Of a stretch of DNA of 64,000 nt, positions 1 to 9,140 are shown one piece after another. The notes beneath the pieces are model-generated. The model was given only the letters and a program-made list of their open reading frames with translations. It ran no database searches and was not told the origin of the DNA. Source of the DNA: CAYYJR01 sp964472305 (lineage in GTDB: Bacteria > Armatimonadota > Hebobacteria > CAIYQO01). Each line of letters starts with the position of its first letter. Within the stretch, counting starts at the first letter, position 1. The translations under genes were made by a program, and so were the position numbers. The stretch is taken from contig CAYYJR010000008.1 in the NCBI GenBank assembly GCA_964472305.1, forward strand, positions 62,001 to 126,000, read 5' to 3'.

Positions 1-557
1 ATCCCGAACTGACTCACGCGCAGGCGTTGTCCATGTCTGACAGCGCCATCGCGCAGGGACGCGCGATGTGCGAGGTGGGAGTGGATTTCGTCAACCTGGT
101 ATCTGACGTCGCGTTCAACCAGGGCCCATTCATCTCACCACCGATGTTCCGCGAATTCATTATTCCCTACATGCATCGCCACATTCCGGCATTAAAGGCG
201 ATGGGACTTATCGTGATCCAGCACTCCGACGGCAACCTGATGCCCATCCTCGATGACTGGATCTCACCGGGTATGCACCTGTTGCACTCCATCGACCCGA
301 TGGCGGGCATGGACATGGCAGAGGTGAAACGCCGCACCTACGGTAAAGTGGCGATCATGGGCAACGTGCAGTGCAACCTGTTGCAGGATGGCCCGGATGA
401 GGGGATTCGCGCTTCCGCGCGCTATGCGCTGCAGCATGGCGCACCCGGCGGCGGTTATATTTTCAGCTCCAGCAACACGATTTTCCCGGGGCTGCCGTTG
501 CGCCACTACGAATTGATGTTAGAGGAGTTAGCGGCTTACGGATCCGTGCCGCGCTGA
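1..557 (+). CDS. UroD-like family protein, C-terminal part (5' end outside window)
   Basis: The reading frame is open from the first bases (codons from position 3), so the start lies upstream. The visible 184 or so residues are the C-terminal half of a uroporphyrinogen decarboxylase-fold TIM barrel (PF01208). The barrel strand that carries the HxCG zinc motif in methyltransferase-type members here reads IQHSDGNLMP, with Asp in place of Cys; a lone Cys follows in IMGNVQC. The protein ends normally in a helix (LRHYELMLEELAAYG). It lacks HemE signatures in the part that can be seen. It belongs to the SDG subclass also found at 11700 and 56945. Substrate is unknown; a haem role is unlikely. Confidence 0.85.
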   Translation, partial: PELTHAQALSMSDSAIAQGRAMCEVGVDFVNLVSDVAFNQGPFISPPMFREFIIPYMHRHIPALKAMGLIVIQHSDGNLMPILDDWISPGMHLLHSIDPMAGMDMAEVKRRTYGKVAIMGNVQCNLLQDGPDEGIRASARYALQHGAPGGGYIFSSSNTIFPGLPLRHYELMLEELAAYGSVPR

Positions 558-644
558 CGCCGCGGACGGACTCACCCATTGGTTTGCTCGGTTGCTAGGC
601 AGGTGAGGAAAAATCTGTTATCATGCCCTGGGGAATTCCGCCGG

Positions 645-1331
645 ATGCAACGGATCGTATGTCGTTATCGGAGAGAAAGCTGCGCCAGCGTGTTCAGTTA
701 CGCCGAAGTGCGCACCTTCTTTCAGGTGGCGGCGGCGAAGGCCGAACTGCCGCTTGCCGAAGATCGGCGTGCGGTGCTGCTGGGGCCACCGTTGCCGCCG
801 GACGCCACCAGCGAGGATGAACGTGCTGTTATCGAACTAATCGAGCCGCGCGAGCCATCCGCGGTCCGGGAGGGATTGAATGCGTATTTGCCTCCCGGCC
901 TGACCATCGACATCACCTGGATTGCCTTCCCGGGGAGCCCGGATGAAAATCCCGCTCATTTGGACGAGGCCGCCTACGAGGTTGATTGGCAGGACGCGCC
1001 GCCGCTGGCGGAGTTGCGCGAGCGGCTTCGCGACTTTCTCGCGGCGCACGAGATTCCGCTGACCCGCATGCGGGAAAAGAAAACGCAGCAGTTGAATGCG
1101 CGAGCGCTGGTGCTGAACGTGCATGTCCTCACCGCCGGCACGCGGCAGGTGCGCCTGCTGATGACGCTTGGCGTGGGACCGCGGGGAACCCTGCGGCCCG
1201 AAGAGGTATTGCAGGTGCTGGGGTATGCCCCGGCAGCCGGAACCGTCTGCGTCCATCGCGTCGCGTTGCACCAATCGATCTGGCGTCAATCCACCCGCCT
1301 GATTCAGGCGGCGCAGTGGAGGCGCTTGTAA
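645..1331 (+). CDS. DUF2344 / TIGR03936-type protein, 228 aa
   Basis: The protein resembles the DUF2344 domain that is either fused to or encoded beside B12-binding radical SAM proteins and very often sits directly upstream of RNase E/G, as here (70 bases). The match rests on the central region (LPPGLTIDITWIAFPG, then an Arg/Lys-rich segment and NVHVL...LMTLGVGPRGTLRPEEVL near the C-terminus) and on the neighbour. The usual N-terminal opening is poorly conserved. ATG 645 is chosen because the family begins with a short R-x-R/Y strand (MQRIVCRYRRE); a longer in-frame start at 579 would add 22 residues of unlikely composition. The radical SAM partner is not in the window. Function is unknown; a tRNA or rRNA modification link is only suggested by context. 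Confidence 0.7.
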   Translation: MQRIVCRYRRESCASVFSYAEVRTFFQVAAAKAELPLAEDRRAVLLGPPLPPDATSEDERAVIELIEPREPSAVREGLNAYLPPGLTIDITWIAFPGSPDENPAHLDEAAYEVDWQDAPPLAELRERLRDFLAAHEIPLTRMREKKTQQLNARALVLNVHVLTAGTRQVRLLMTLGVGPRGTLRPEEVLQVLGYAPAAGTVCVHRVALHQSIWRQSTRLIQAAQWRRL

Positions 1332-1400
1332 ATTTTTTCATTGCGGAGTCCGCGATGGGCTTTAGGCCGAACCGCCGGATGCCGCATGACAGGTTGTTAC

Positions 1401-4142
1401 ATGACAAAAGAGATTATCGTGAATGCCGGCGAGATGGAAGCGCGCGTAGCGATCCTCGAAAATGGCCGGCTAATGGAACTGCACATCGAGCGCGAGCCGA
1501 AGATTGTCGGCAATATTTACAAGGGACGCGTGACGAAAGTATTGAAAGGCATGGATGCTGCCTTCGTCGATATCGGCGTCGAGCTGAATGCGTTTCTTTC
1601 CGTCTCTGATGTGGTGCCCGAGACCGACGAGGATGAGGGCAACGGCCGCCATGGTCGCCGCGAACTGCCTCCCATCACGCAACTGCTGCACGCCAACCAG
1701 GAGATTCTGGCACAGGTAGTGCGCGCGCCGATGGGCAGCAAAGGCGCCCGCATTACCACCCGCCTGTCCGTGCCGGGCCGCTACATGGTGCTCATGCTCA
1801 ACAGCGGCTCCTACGTCGGTGTCTCGCGCAAAATTGAAGACCCGAAGGAACGCCAGCGCCTGCGCGCCCTCGCCAATGCCGTCCGCCCAGAGAACTACAG
1901 CGTGATCGTGCGCACCGAAGCGGAAGGCAAAACCGAAGAAGAACTGCGCGGTGACCTGGCGTTTCTGCTGGATATGGCGAAGCGCCTGGAAACGAAAGCG
2001 GAGCATGCGCCAGCGCCGTCGCTGGTACACGGCGATATGAATTTGGTGTTGCGGCTGATCCGTGACGCCTTCACCCGCGATGTCAATCGCGTGGTGGTGG
2101 ACTCCCCCGAGTCTTTCGAAAATATCATCGAACTGGTCGAGTTGCTCTCACCGCACCTGAAGAACCGCATCTTCCTTTACGACGAGCCAATGCCCATCTT
2201 CCACGCGTACAATATCGAGTTGGAGATCGAACGGACGCTGCGACGCAAGGTATGGCTGCCCTCCGGCGGCTCGATCGTGGTGGATCAGGCGGAAGCACTG
2301 ACCGCCATCGATGTCAACACCGGACGCTTCGTGGGCTCGGTGGAACTGGCCGAGACAGTGCTGACCACCAACCTGCAGGCCGCGGAAGAAGTGGCGCGCC
2401 AGTTGCGGCTGCGCGACCTGGGCGGCATCATCGTGGTCGACTTTATCGATATGGACAATCTGAAGCATCGCCAGCAGGTCAGCAAAGCCTTCGAGGAAGC
2501 ATTGAAGCGCGACCGCGCGAAAATCAAGGTACACAGCATCTCCGCGCTGGGGCTGGTGGAGATGACGCGCAAACGCACCGGGGAAAGCCTGAATGGGATG
2601 CTCACCGAAGCCTGCCCCTATTGCAGCGGCATCGGACGCGTGCAGAACGTGATTACCATGGCGTTACGCATTCAGCGCGACCTGGCTGCCACCGCGGTGG
2701 AACATCCCAATACGGAAGCGTTCGTCATCACCGCCCACCCGCGTATTGTCGCGAGCATTCTGGGTTACGAAGGCGAAATTCAGCGCGATCTCGAGCAATA
2801 CATCGGCCATCCGGTTTACCTGCGCAGTGCCGAAGGCTTCCACCCCAACACCTATCAACTTGAGCGTATGACGCTGGAGCAGGTGCTGCTGGCGGTGTCA
2901 CACCTGGAGGAAGGCGAAGAGATCGAAGGCCGGGTCGTCAATCCCGATCCCACGCTGTCGCTCTCGCCGCTGGTGCAGGCTCGCGGCATCTATATTGTCG
3001 TGCCCGATCTCGACGCGCCAATTGGCGCAATGGTGAAAGTGCGCGTGATGCAGACCGGCACCTCGCTGGCGTTCGCCGATCCATTGGCCCCCGAATTGCG
3101 CGGCATCCGCACCGAGCAGCGCCCGCATGCCATTGAGCGCCCGCCATTGTTGGCGGAATCGGTACTGCCACCCTACTTGCGCGAGGAGCGTCAGGCCAAG
3201 CCGCCGCGCGGACAGCATCTGTTGTCGCCCACCGCCGCCGCCGTACCGCATCCCGTTGGGGAGGATGATAGCCTGGTGGTGGCGCCGGAACGGTACACCG
3301 AACGCCGCACGCGGAAACGCCGCACGCGTCCCGAGACGGAAGCGTTGGCCGTGCCGCAAGAAATTATGGTTGCCGCCGTGAGCGAGCCGGTTGTCGAAGA
3401 GGCGCTGGCTGCCGAGGTAGAGGATGCCCAGCCACTCGAAGCGGAAACACTCAGCAGCGGCGAAGCGCGCCGTAAACGCCGCCGCCGTCGCGGACGTGGA
3501 GGATCGAGAACTGAGCAGGCCGAGATCGCGACTGAAGCGCAGGAAGAAACGATCGCCGTCCCGGTAACCGAGCAAGGCGCGGTTACGGAAGAGTCCGCCG
3601 AAGTAACAGCCACGACCGGGGAAGCCGCGCCGGAAACGCCGTTGAGCCGCTCCGCCCGTCGCCGCCGTGCGCGCGCTCGCCGACGGCGCGAAGGGCCGCG
3701 CGAAGAGTTCACCCCGAGCTTCGAACCGCCGATGCCGGTGCCAATTCTCGAACCCATCTCACCCGAAGAAGCCGCGGAAGCACTGACGGCGCTGTTGAAC
3801 GCCATTCCGGAGGCGGAAGAGGAAATCGAGCCGCAGCCGGTCGAAGCGATGGCGACACCTGCCGAAACCATGGGCGAAGCAACCGCAGCACCGGCAGAAG
3901 CGAAACCAGCTCGCCGCCCGCGCACCCGCCGTCCGCGCAAAACCGCAGAAGCACCGGAGGAGACTCCCGTAACGCCGGGGGAAACGCACGCGCCGGTGAC
4001 AATCGCCATGCCGGACCCCGTAGCCGAGACGCCCGTCCCGGCTGAGGTAGCACCGGCGGAAGCGCGTCCGCGCCGCCGTCGCACCCCCACGCCCCGGCGA
4101 AAAAAAACCGAGCCGGAAGGTGAGGCGCCGCAGAGCGAATAG
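1401..4142 (+). CDS. rng: Ribonuclease E/G family endoribonuclease, 913 aa
   Basis: Cytoplasmic 5'-end-sensing endoribonuclease for mRNA turnover and rRNA processing. An N-terminal S1 RNA-binding domain (about residues 36-125) is followed by the RNase H-like and DNase I-like catalytic domain. Asp304 (AIDVNTG) and Asp347 (IVVDFIDMD) line up with the magnesium ligands D303 and D346 of E. coli RNase E, and Cys405/Cys408 (CPYCSG) form the zinc link. After about residue 600 comes a long low-complexity tail that alternates acidic Glu/Ala/Pro stretches with Arg-rich blocks (RRKRRRRRGRG type), as expected of a disordered RNA-binding and degradosome scaffold. ATG 1401 gives the canonical N-terminus (MTKEIIVNAG); an upstream in-frame ATG at 1341 is less likely. 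The rng or rne symbol is a family label. Confidence 0.95.
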   Translation: MTKEIIVNAGEMEARVAILENGRLMELHIEREPKIVGNIYKGRVTKVLKGMDAAFVDIGVELNAFLSVSDVVPETDEDEGNGRHGRRELPPITQLLHANQEILAQVVRAPMGSKGARITTRLSVPGRYMVLMLNSGSYVGVSRKIEDPKERQRLRALANAVRPENYSVIVRTEAEGKTEEELRGDLAFLLDMAKRLETKAEHAPAPSLVHGDMNLVLRLIRDAFTRDVNRVVVDSPESFENIIELVELLSPHLKNRIFLYDEPMPIFHAYNIELEIERTLRRKVWLPSGGSIVVDQAEALTAIDVNTGRFVGSVELAETVLTTNLQAAEEVARQLRLRDLGGIIVVDFIDMDNLKHRQQVSKAFEEALKRDRAKIKVHSISALGLVEMTRKRTGESLNGMLTEACPYCSGIGRVQNVITMALRIQRDLAATAVEHPNTEAFVITAHPRIVASILGYEGEIQRDLEQYIGHPVYLRSAEGFHPNTYQLERMTLEQVLLAVSHLEEGEEIEGRVVNPDPTLSLSPLVQARGIYIVVPDLDAPIGAMVKVRVMQTGTSLAFADPLAPELRGIRTEQRPHAIERPPLLAESVLPPYLREERQAKPPRGQHLLSPTAAAVPHPVGEDDSLVVAPERYTERRTRKRRTRPETEALAVPQEIMVAAVSEPVVEEALAAEVEDAQPLEAETLSSGEARRKRRRRRGRGGSRTEQAEIATEAQEETIAVPVTEQGAVTEESAEVTATTGEAAPETPLSRSARRRRARARRRREGPREEFTPSFEPPMPVPILEPISPEEAAEALTALLNAIPEAEEEIEPQPVEAMATPAETMGEATAAPAEAKPARRPRTRRPRKTAEAPEETPVTPGETHAPVTIAMPDPVAETPVPAEVAPAEARPRRRRTPTPRRKKTEPEGEAPQSE

Positions 4143-4165
4143 CTCTCCGGAAGTCGATTACCATA

Positions 4166-4190
4166 GCCCGCGGGCAGGATGCCCGCGGGC
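4166..4190. terminator. Hairpin between convergent rng and rsmE
   Basis: Two copies of a 10-base self-complementary GC block (4166-4175 and 4181-4190) are separated by 5 bases, giving a very stable stem. No strong T-run follows on either strand. Its place between two convergent genes makes a bidirectional terminator the likely role. Confidence 0.6.
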
Positions 4191-4197
4191 CATACCA

Positions 4198-4932
4198 TTA
4201 CCGCAAATCACCCCAGAGATATTGCGCCAGCGCCAGTGCGGTAAGGCTGGCGGTTTCGGCGCGCAGTATACGCGGACCGAGGTGAATGGGTAAGACACCG
4301 GCAACACGCAGCGCGCGAATCTCCTCCGCGTCCCAACCACCCTCCGGCCCAATAAACAGTGCGAGCGATGTCCTGCCGGGATGACGCGCGGCCAGTTCGT
4401 GCAGCGAGTCGCCGTCGCGTTCGTGAAGCAGCAACGCCAGATCCGCACCTGATGGCGAAACAGCGGAAAGCTCGCACGGGAGTGCGATGCACGGGGGTAT
4501 GCTGCGTTCGCACTGTGCGCTGGCAGCTTCGGCAATACGCTGCCAGCGAACAGTGCGCTCGTACGCTTGCGCCGGGGTCCAGTGCGGAATACTGCGCCGG
4601 GTCCACACCGGCGCCAACGCATACACGCCAAGTTCCGTTGCTTTCTGGACCACCAGATCCATCTTTTCACCCTTGAGCACGGCCTGGTACAGCGTGATGC
4701 GGCAGGTCGATTGCCCCACTGCCGGCTCTTCACCGGTGATGTGCGCGCGCAGCATCTCAGCACTGATCTCCGTCACCTCTGCGACCAGCACCCGCCCGTC
4801 GGGTAATGCGGCGCGCAACGCTTCCCCCACCCGCGTTCGCCGCACACGCACCAGGTGATGGTAGCACTCGCCGCGAATCTCCAGGACCGTGTCGCGACAT
4901 TCTTCCGCCGTAATGAATATCCAGGTAGGCAT
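4198..4932 (-). CDS. rsmE: 16S rRNA (uracil1498-N3)-methyltransferase RsmE
   Basis: SPOUT-class methyltransferase that methylates U1498 of 16S rRNA using SAM. An N-terminal PUA-like domain (HHLVRVRRTRVGEALRA) precedes the SPOUT fold, with its knot motifs GPEGGW and LGPRILRAETA near the C-terminus. The length of 244 residues is normal. ATG 4932 is used; a GTG one codon upstream (4935) is an equal alternative and no clear ribosome binding site decides between them. In many genomes this gene sits near prmA or dnaJ; neither is here. Confidence 0.95.
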   Translation of the reverse strand: MPTWIFITAEECRDTVLEIRGECYHHLVRVRRTRVGEALRAALPDGRVLVAEVTEISAEMLRAHITGEEPAVGQSTCRITLYQAVLKGEKMDLVVQKATELGVYALAPVWTRRSIPHWTPAQAYERTVRWQRIAEAASAQCERSIPPCIALPCELSAVSPSGADLALLLHERDGDSLHELAARHPGRTSLALFIGPEGGWDAEEIRALRVAGVLPIHLGPRILRAETASLTALALAQYLWGDLR

Positions 4933-5005
4933 CACGCGTTAATGCTAGAACGCTCACCATGATTCGTCAACCCTCACCCGACTTTCCCAACGCGGCGAAA
5001 CCGGG

Positions 5006-5011
5006 TACAAT
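5006..5011 (+). promoter_or_regulatory. Candidate -10 element for the nitroreductase gene
   Basis: TACAAT preceded by GG, 52 bases before ATG 5064. No convincing -35. It is one of a set of similar elements in this window. Confidence 0.45.
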
Positions 5012-5063
5012 AGGATCATCAGTATGCCGCGCCGCACAGGCGCTTGTCGGAAAGGTCACCCGC

Positions 5064-5690
5064 ATGAACGTCGAAGAAACCATCCGCCAACGCCGTTCCG
5101 TTCGACATTTCACCGACGAAACGGTATCAACCGCGCAAATTCGCGAAATGCTCAACCTGGCTACCCTGGCCCCCAACATCAGCAACCGGCAGATGTGGCG
5201 TTTCATCGCGTTGATCAATCCCGACTTGCGCCGCATGCTGGGCACACTGGTACAGCAGCGCATCGATGAGCTAGCGGACTGGCCGGAGTTCGCCGACCAG
5301 TTGCCGCGCATTCAGGCCTGGCGCGAGCAGTCGATGCATTTTGTGAGCGCACCGGCTGTTATCGCCTTCATCAACCAGGGATACCACACCCCACTCGATA
5401 AAATCCTCTCCGAACGCGGGATGAAATTCTGGGAAGCCGACCGGCTGTTTTCGTTCCCCGACGTGCAATCCATCAGCAGTGTTATCGCGTATCTGACGCT
5501 GTTGGCCGAGGAGCGGGGTTACAGCACCTGCTGGATCACCACGCAGTTGCTGGCGAAAAAAGACTTGCAGCATGCGCTGGAGTTGAAACCCGGCGAGGAG
5601 ATCGTCGCTTTCCTGGCCATCGGAAAGCCGGCGGAAACCCCGGCGCCCAAGGGTCGCAAGCCGATTGACGATTTGATCGAGTGGCGCTGA
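5064..5690 (+). CDS. Nitroreductase family protein, 208 aa
   Basis: FMN-dependent oxidoreductase of the nitroreductase fold. The N-terminal phosphate-binding segment (IRQRRSVRHFTDE) and the asparagine-bearing loop (LAPNISNRQMWRF) are typical, as is the C-terminal AFLAIGKPAE strand before a Lys/Pro-rich end. The central insertion is longer than in minimal members. ATG 5064 follows GGAAAGG at suitable distance; an upstream in-frame start at 4959 would add 35 atypical residues. The natural substrate cannot be told from sequence. The gene ends three bases before the convergent gene at 5694. Confidence 0.9.
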   Translation: MNVEETIRQRRSVRHFTDETVSTAQIREMLNLATLAPNISNRQMWRFIALINPDLRRMLGTLVQQRIDELADWPEFADQLPRIQAWREQSMHFVSAPAVIAFINQGYHTPLDKILSERGMKFWEADRLFSFPDVQSISSVIAYLTLLAEERGYSTCWITTQLLAKKDLQHALELKPGEEIVAFLAIGKPAETPAPKGRKPIDDLIEWR

Positions 5691-5693
5691 TCC

Positions 5694-7286
5694 TTACCGC
5701 TGGATGTGCAATCTGCCATTGACGTCCGTCAGCGGGATGAACGCATACGGGTGTATCCAGGTGGCAAAATACTGACGGTTGGGCAGCGGCGGAAAATCGG
5801 CGCCGAAATACGCCGTGAAGATGCGGCGAAAATTATTGACCGGCGTGGTGTCGTGTGGAAACAGTGCCCGGTCGCCGCGCGGCAGGTAATAACTCTGGAA
5901 GATACTGAATCGCTCGTCCAGGTCGCTGTGCGCAGGATCTTCCCAGAGTAACCCCGACCCGGGGCCATGGTCACCCTGCATAATAATGATGGTGCGCCGC
6001 GTCGCCTTGCGCAACATCTCCCCGATCATCGTCTCCACCTTGTCGTTCACGAAGCGCAGTTGTTGGATATACCGCGTCCGGTAGCTGTCTTGCGTACCGC
6101 CGATTTTACGGTAATGGCTGCCGTCGGCCAGGTTGAAACGGTAATCGGACGGTTGCTGTGCACCATTTTCATCGAAGACGAACGGCGGATGCGGGATGAT
6201 GATATGCGCGAAGACGAACATCGGTTTTTTTTGATCGAGCGGATCGGCCAGGTGTGCGAACGTGCTCAATATGCGCTGCCGGTGTGCATAGTACGGGTCT
6301 GTCGCGTGGGGATTGATCAGGTGCATCACGACGGGGATAGGCGTTTTGCCAAGCAAGGCAAACTGAAACAGCGAGAGGGAAGGCGTTTCATGGTGATAGA
6401 GATCGGCGGTGCGCATCTCTGTGCCTTCCAATCCCGAGGCGAAGGCGACCACACCGTATCCGCGCGCACGCAAGAAGGCGGCGACACGGCTCTGACAGAT
6501 CATCTGTTCAAGCGGTTTGCGGTCGCCACTCATCAGTCCGGCGCGCTTGGCCACTCCGTCAAGATACCCCAGGTTGAGCATTGACGACAGCGACAGCAGT
6601 GTCTGGCCATAATTCGACCGCGCCCGGTCGGCCACGAAGAATCCCTGCCCGCGCAAACGGTCGAGAAACAGGCGGTTGTCGAAGCCGTACCGCGTGCGGA
6701 GAATATCCTCGCGCGCATAGCCGTCGAGAATAATGAGGTAGATGTTGGGCCGGGTGTCAACGCCACCGGTCGCGACGGGAGTGGTACCAACCTCCGGTGC
6801 TGCCGGCAGCGTGCGCGAGACGGTGAACTGACGCACCGCATGCGGGATAATTGTCACCAGCGTGAATGCCACCAGCAGTAGTGAAACCGTGTTGAGGATG
6901 GAGATTACGCGCGGGTCAATGCGCAAGCGAGCCAGCAGCATGATCCCGATGAGCAACAGCAGCAGCCAGATGACCAGCATGGTCATGTCGTGCCAACCCG
7001 CCGGATACCACGCCATGCACCACAGATTCAAGGATCCCTGCAGCACGCTGGCCAGCAGGTCGTATGCCGTGCTCCACACCGCCAGCAGTCCGGTAATCAT
7101 CGCTGCCCGCTGCCAGTCGCGGAACGCCAGCCCGAACAGCACCCAGCACGCGGCCAGCATCGCGGAAACGAGCAGCAGCGGGATCCATAACTCGTGCAGC
7201 GACAACATATCCGCGTTATGCGCGTAGAGGAAGAGCACCGGGTAGATGCCGAACAGTATGGGGTACGCCGCCAGCGGCCTTTGCAT
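5694..7286 (-). CDS. Membrane-anchored sulfatase/phosphoethanolamine-transferase-like protein, 530 aa
   Basis: Alkaline phosphatase superfamily protein. Five hydrophobic helices (about residues 7-25, 33-53, 62-83, 101-120 and 130-151) anchor an extracytoplasmic domain that opens at about 185 with NIYLIILDGYAR, the first metal-binding strand. RSNYGQTLLS carries a probable nucleophile Thr, and MQGDHGPGSG supplies Asp-His metal ligands; HIIIPHPPFVF lies between them. It may transfer or remove phospho- or sulfo-groups on envelope glycans or lipids, but no substrate is evident. ATG 7286 has GAGG 8 bases upstream; a GTG at 7292 is in frame but too close to it. Confidence 0.8.
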   Translation of the reverse strand: MQRPLAAYPILFGIYPVLFLYAHNADMLSLHELWIPLLLVSAMLAACWVLFGLAFRDWQRAAMITGLLAVWSTAYDLLASVLQGSLNLWCMAWYPAGWHDMTMLVIWLLLLLIGIMLLARLRIDPRVISILNTVSLLLVAFTLVTIIPHAVRQFTVSRTLPAAPEVGTTPVATGGVDTRPNIYLIILDGYAREDILRTRYGFDNRLFLDRLRGQGFFVADRARSNYGQTLLSLSSMLNLGYLDGVAKRAGLMSGDRKPLEQMICQSRVAAFLRARGYGVVAFASGLEGTEMRTADLYHHETPSLSLFQFALLGKTPIPVVMHLINPHATDPYYAHRQRILSTFAHLADPLDQKKPMFVFAHIIIPHPPFVFDENGAQQPSDYRFNLADGSHYRKIGGTQDSYRTRYIQQLRFVNDKVETMIGEMLRKATRRTIIIMQGDHGPGSGLLWEDPAHSDLDERFSIFQSYYLPRGDRALFPHDTTPVNNFRRIFTAYFGADFPPLPNRQYFATWIHPYAFIPLTDVNGRLHIQR

Positions 7287-7340
7287 GGTCACGGCCTCGG
7301 AATCTGGTTCATGCCCGCCGGCGCCTTCGCCCTGGCGGCA

Positions 7341-7940
7341 TCACATTTCAGTCCGTCCCTCCATGGCACGGAGAATCGTCATCTGGTCGGCATAATCCAG
7401 GTCGCCGCCCACCGGCAGGCCAAGGGCGATGCGCGTCACCTTGATACCCAGTGGTTTGATCAACCGAGAGAGATACAGCGCGGTGGCATCACCTTCCACC
7501 GTCGGATTCGTCGCCAGCACCACCTCGCGCACCGTGTCATCCTCCAGCCGCTTCAGCAACTCGCGCACGCGCAACTGCTCGGGGCCGATGCCATCCATGG
7601 GCGACAGCAATCCATGCAGGACGTGGTAGGCGCCGCGATAATCACCGGCGTTGTCCAGCGCCATCAGATCACGCACGTCGGCGACGACGGTAATCACCGC
7701 ATGGTCGCGCGTCGGATCGTCGCAGACAGGACAGGAGGGTGCATCGGAGAAGTTAAAACAGGTGCGGCATTGGCCGATCGACGCCCGCGCCTCAAGTATC
7801 GCCTGGGCAAGATCGTGCGCCGTCTCCGGCGCGGTGCGCAACAGGTGCAACGCCAGGCGCTGTGCGGATTTGGGACCGATGCCGGGCAGGCATTCGAGCA
7901 GGTCGATCAAACGTTGTAACGGTCGGGCGTAGCGTTGCAT
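7341..7940 (-). CDS. recR: Recombination mediator protein RecR
   Basis: RecFOR-pathway protein that helps load RecA on gapped DNA. The helix-hairpin-helix (LECLPGIGPKSAQRLALH), the four-cysteine zinc module (CRTCFNF then CPVCDD) and the Toprim domain (VADVRDLMALDNAGDYRG) appear in the usual order, and 199 residues is the usual length. It lies alone downstream of fabH, rather than with dnaX. Two -10-like elements on the same strand lie 25 and 129 bases upstream of the start. Confidence 0.97.
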   Translation of the reverse strand: MQRYARPLQRLIDLLECLPGIGPKSAQRLALHLLRTAPETAHDLAQAILEARASIGQCRTCFNFSDAPSCPVCDDPTRDHAVITVVADVRDLMALDNAGDYRGAYHVLHGLLSPMDGIGPEQLRVRELLKRLEDDTVREVVLATNPTVEGDATALYLSRLIKPLGIKVTRIALGLPVGGDLDYADQMTILRAMEGRTEM

Positions 7941-7964
7941 GAGTGGTGGCGAATCCCCTCTGTA

Positions 7965-7970
7965 ATTATA
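7965..7970 (-). promoter_or_regulatory. Candidate -10 element for recR
   Basis: On the minus strand this reads TATAAT preceded by GG, 25 bases before the recR start codon. Confidence 0.45.
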
Positions 7971-8068
7971 CCGCGCGCGGCAGGCGTCATCCTGCGTGCC
8001 ACACGGGAATTTCCGGAAACTTCGCGCGCCGGTGCAGCGTGGGGGTGGATGCCTGGCGTCGGCAACCC

Positions 8069-8074
8069 ATTATA
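8069..8074 (-). promoter_or_regulatory. Second candidate -10 element upstream of recR
   Basis: Minus-strand TATAAT preceded by GG, in the gap between the end of fabH and recR. It could drive recR with a longer leader. Confidence 0.4.
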
Positions 8075-8106
8075 CCACAAACACGCGTTTCCATCATTTC
8101 AATACA

Positions 8107-9099
8107 CTACCAGCGCAAAACGCTGGCGCCCCACGTCAAGCCGCCGCCGAAGCCGACAAACACCACGGCATCGCCCTCGTGAACGCGTCCCGCTTCATAA
8201 GCCTCGTTCATTGCGAGCGGAATGGTGGCGGCGCTGGTATTGCCATAATGCCCGATGTTGATCACCCAACGGTCCAACGGAATGCTCAGGCGCTTGATGG
8301 CAGCATCTATAATACGGATATTCGCCTGGTGCGGCACAATTAACTTCACGTCATCCGTAGTCAATCCGGCACGGTCAAGCGCAGTGATAACCGCTTCCTC
8401 CATCACCCGCACCGCGAATTTGAATACTTCGTTTCCGCTCATGCGAATAAAGTGCTGGCGGTTCTGGATGGTTTCCGCGGTGGAGGGTCGACGCGAGCCC
8501 CCCGCCGGGATCATCAGCAACTCGCTGCCGCTGCCATCCGCGCCCAGGTGGAAAGAGAGGAATCCGCGCCCCTCCGGCACATGTTGCAGCACGGCGGCGC
8601 CGGCGCCGTCGCCGAGTAGCACGCACGTGGAGCGATCGGTATAATCCGTCACCTTCGACAGTGTGTCGGCGCCGATGACCAGCGCATTGCTGAATTGCCC
8701 GGAGGCAACCAGCGCGTGCGCGGTATTCAACGAATAGACGAAGCCGGTGCAGGCCGCACTCAAATCGAAGGCGGCGGCGCGGGTGGCGCCCAGGCGATGC
8801 TGCACCACGCAGGCGGTCGACGGCAGCGGATAGTCGGGAGTGCAGGTAGCCATCACGATCAGTTCGATCTCATCCGCCGCGAGGTGCGCACGCTCCAGTG
8901 CCTGTTTCGCCGCTTCCACCGCAATATCCGAGGTGGCGGTATTGGCGTCGGCGATGTGGCGCGTGGAGATGCCGCTGCGTGTACGGATCCACTCGTCGGA
9001 GGTATCGACGATTTTCTCGAGGTCGAAGTTGGTCAACATCGAGGAAGGCGCATATGCGCCGACGGCGGTAATGCCGATAGGCAAAGTGGCGTTTTTCAC
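8107..9099 (-). CDS. fabH: Beta-ketoacyl-ACP synthase III (KAS III)
   Basis: Starts type II fatty acid synthesis by condensing an acyl-CoA primer with malonyl-ACP. The Cys-His-Asn triad is present: Cys117 in SAACTGFVYS, His in VPHQANIRI, and Asn in INIGHYGNTSAAT. The length of 330 residues is normal. The start is GTG 9099 (MKNATLPIGI). It follows plsX by 41 bases and belongs to the conserved yceD-rpmF-plsX-fabH run; fabD and fabG do not follow. Confidence 0.97.
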   Translation of the reverse strand: MKNATLPIGITAVGAYAPSSMLTNFDLEKIVDTSDEWIRTRSGISTRHIADANTATSDIAVEAAKQALERAHLAADEIELIVMATCTPDYPLPSTACVVQHRLGATRAAAFDLSAACTGFVYSLNTAHALVASGQFSNALVIGADTLSKVTDYTDRSTCVLLGDGAGAAVLQHVPEGRGFLSFHLGADGSGSELLMIPAGGSRRPSTAETIQNRQHFIRMSGNEVFKFAVRVMEEAVITALDRAGLTTDDVKLIVPHQANIRIIDAAIKRLSIPLDRWVINIGHYGNTSAATIPLAMNEAYEAGRVHEGDAVVFVGFGGGLTWGASVLRW

Positions 9100-9140
9100 C
9101 GTAGACTGATTCCTTTATCCGCCATGCGTGCCGGCGATTA

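Noticed and set aside
3191..4198. 335-codon minus-strand open frame
   Set aside because: It is antisense to the low-complexity RNase E/G tail and mirrors its repeats as Ser/Ala/Gly/Arg runs.
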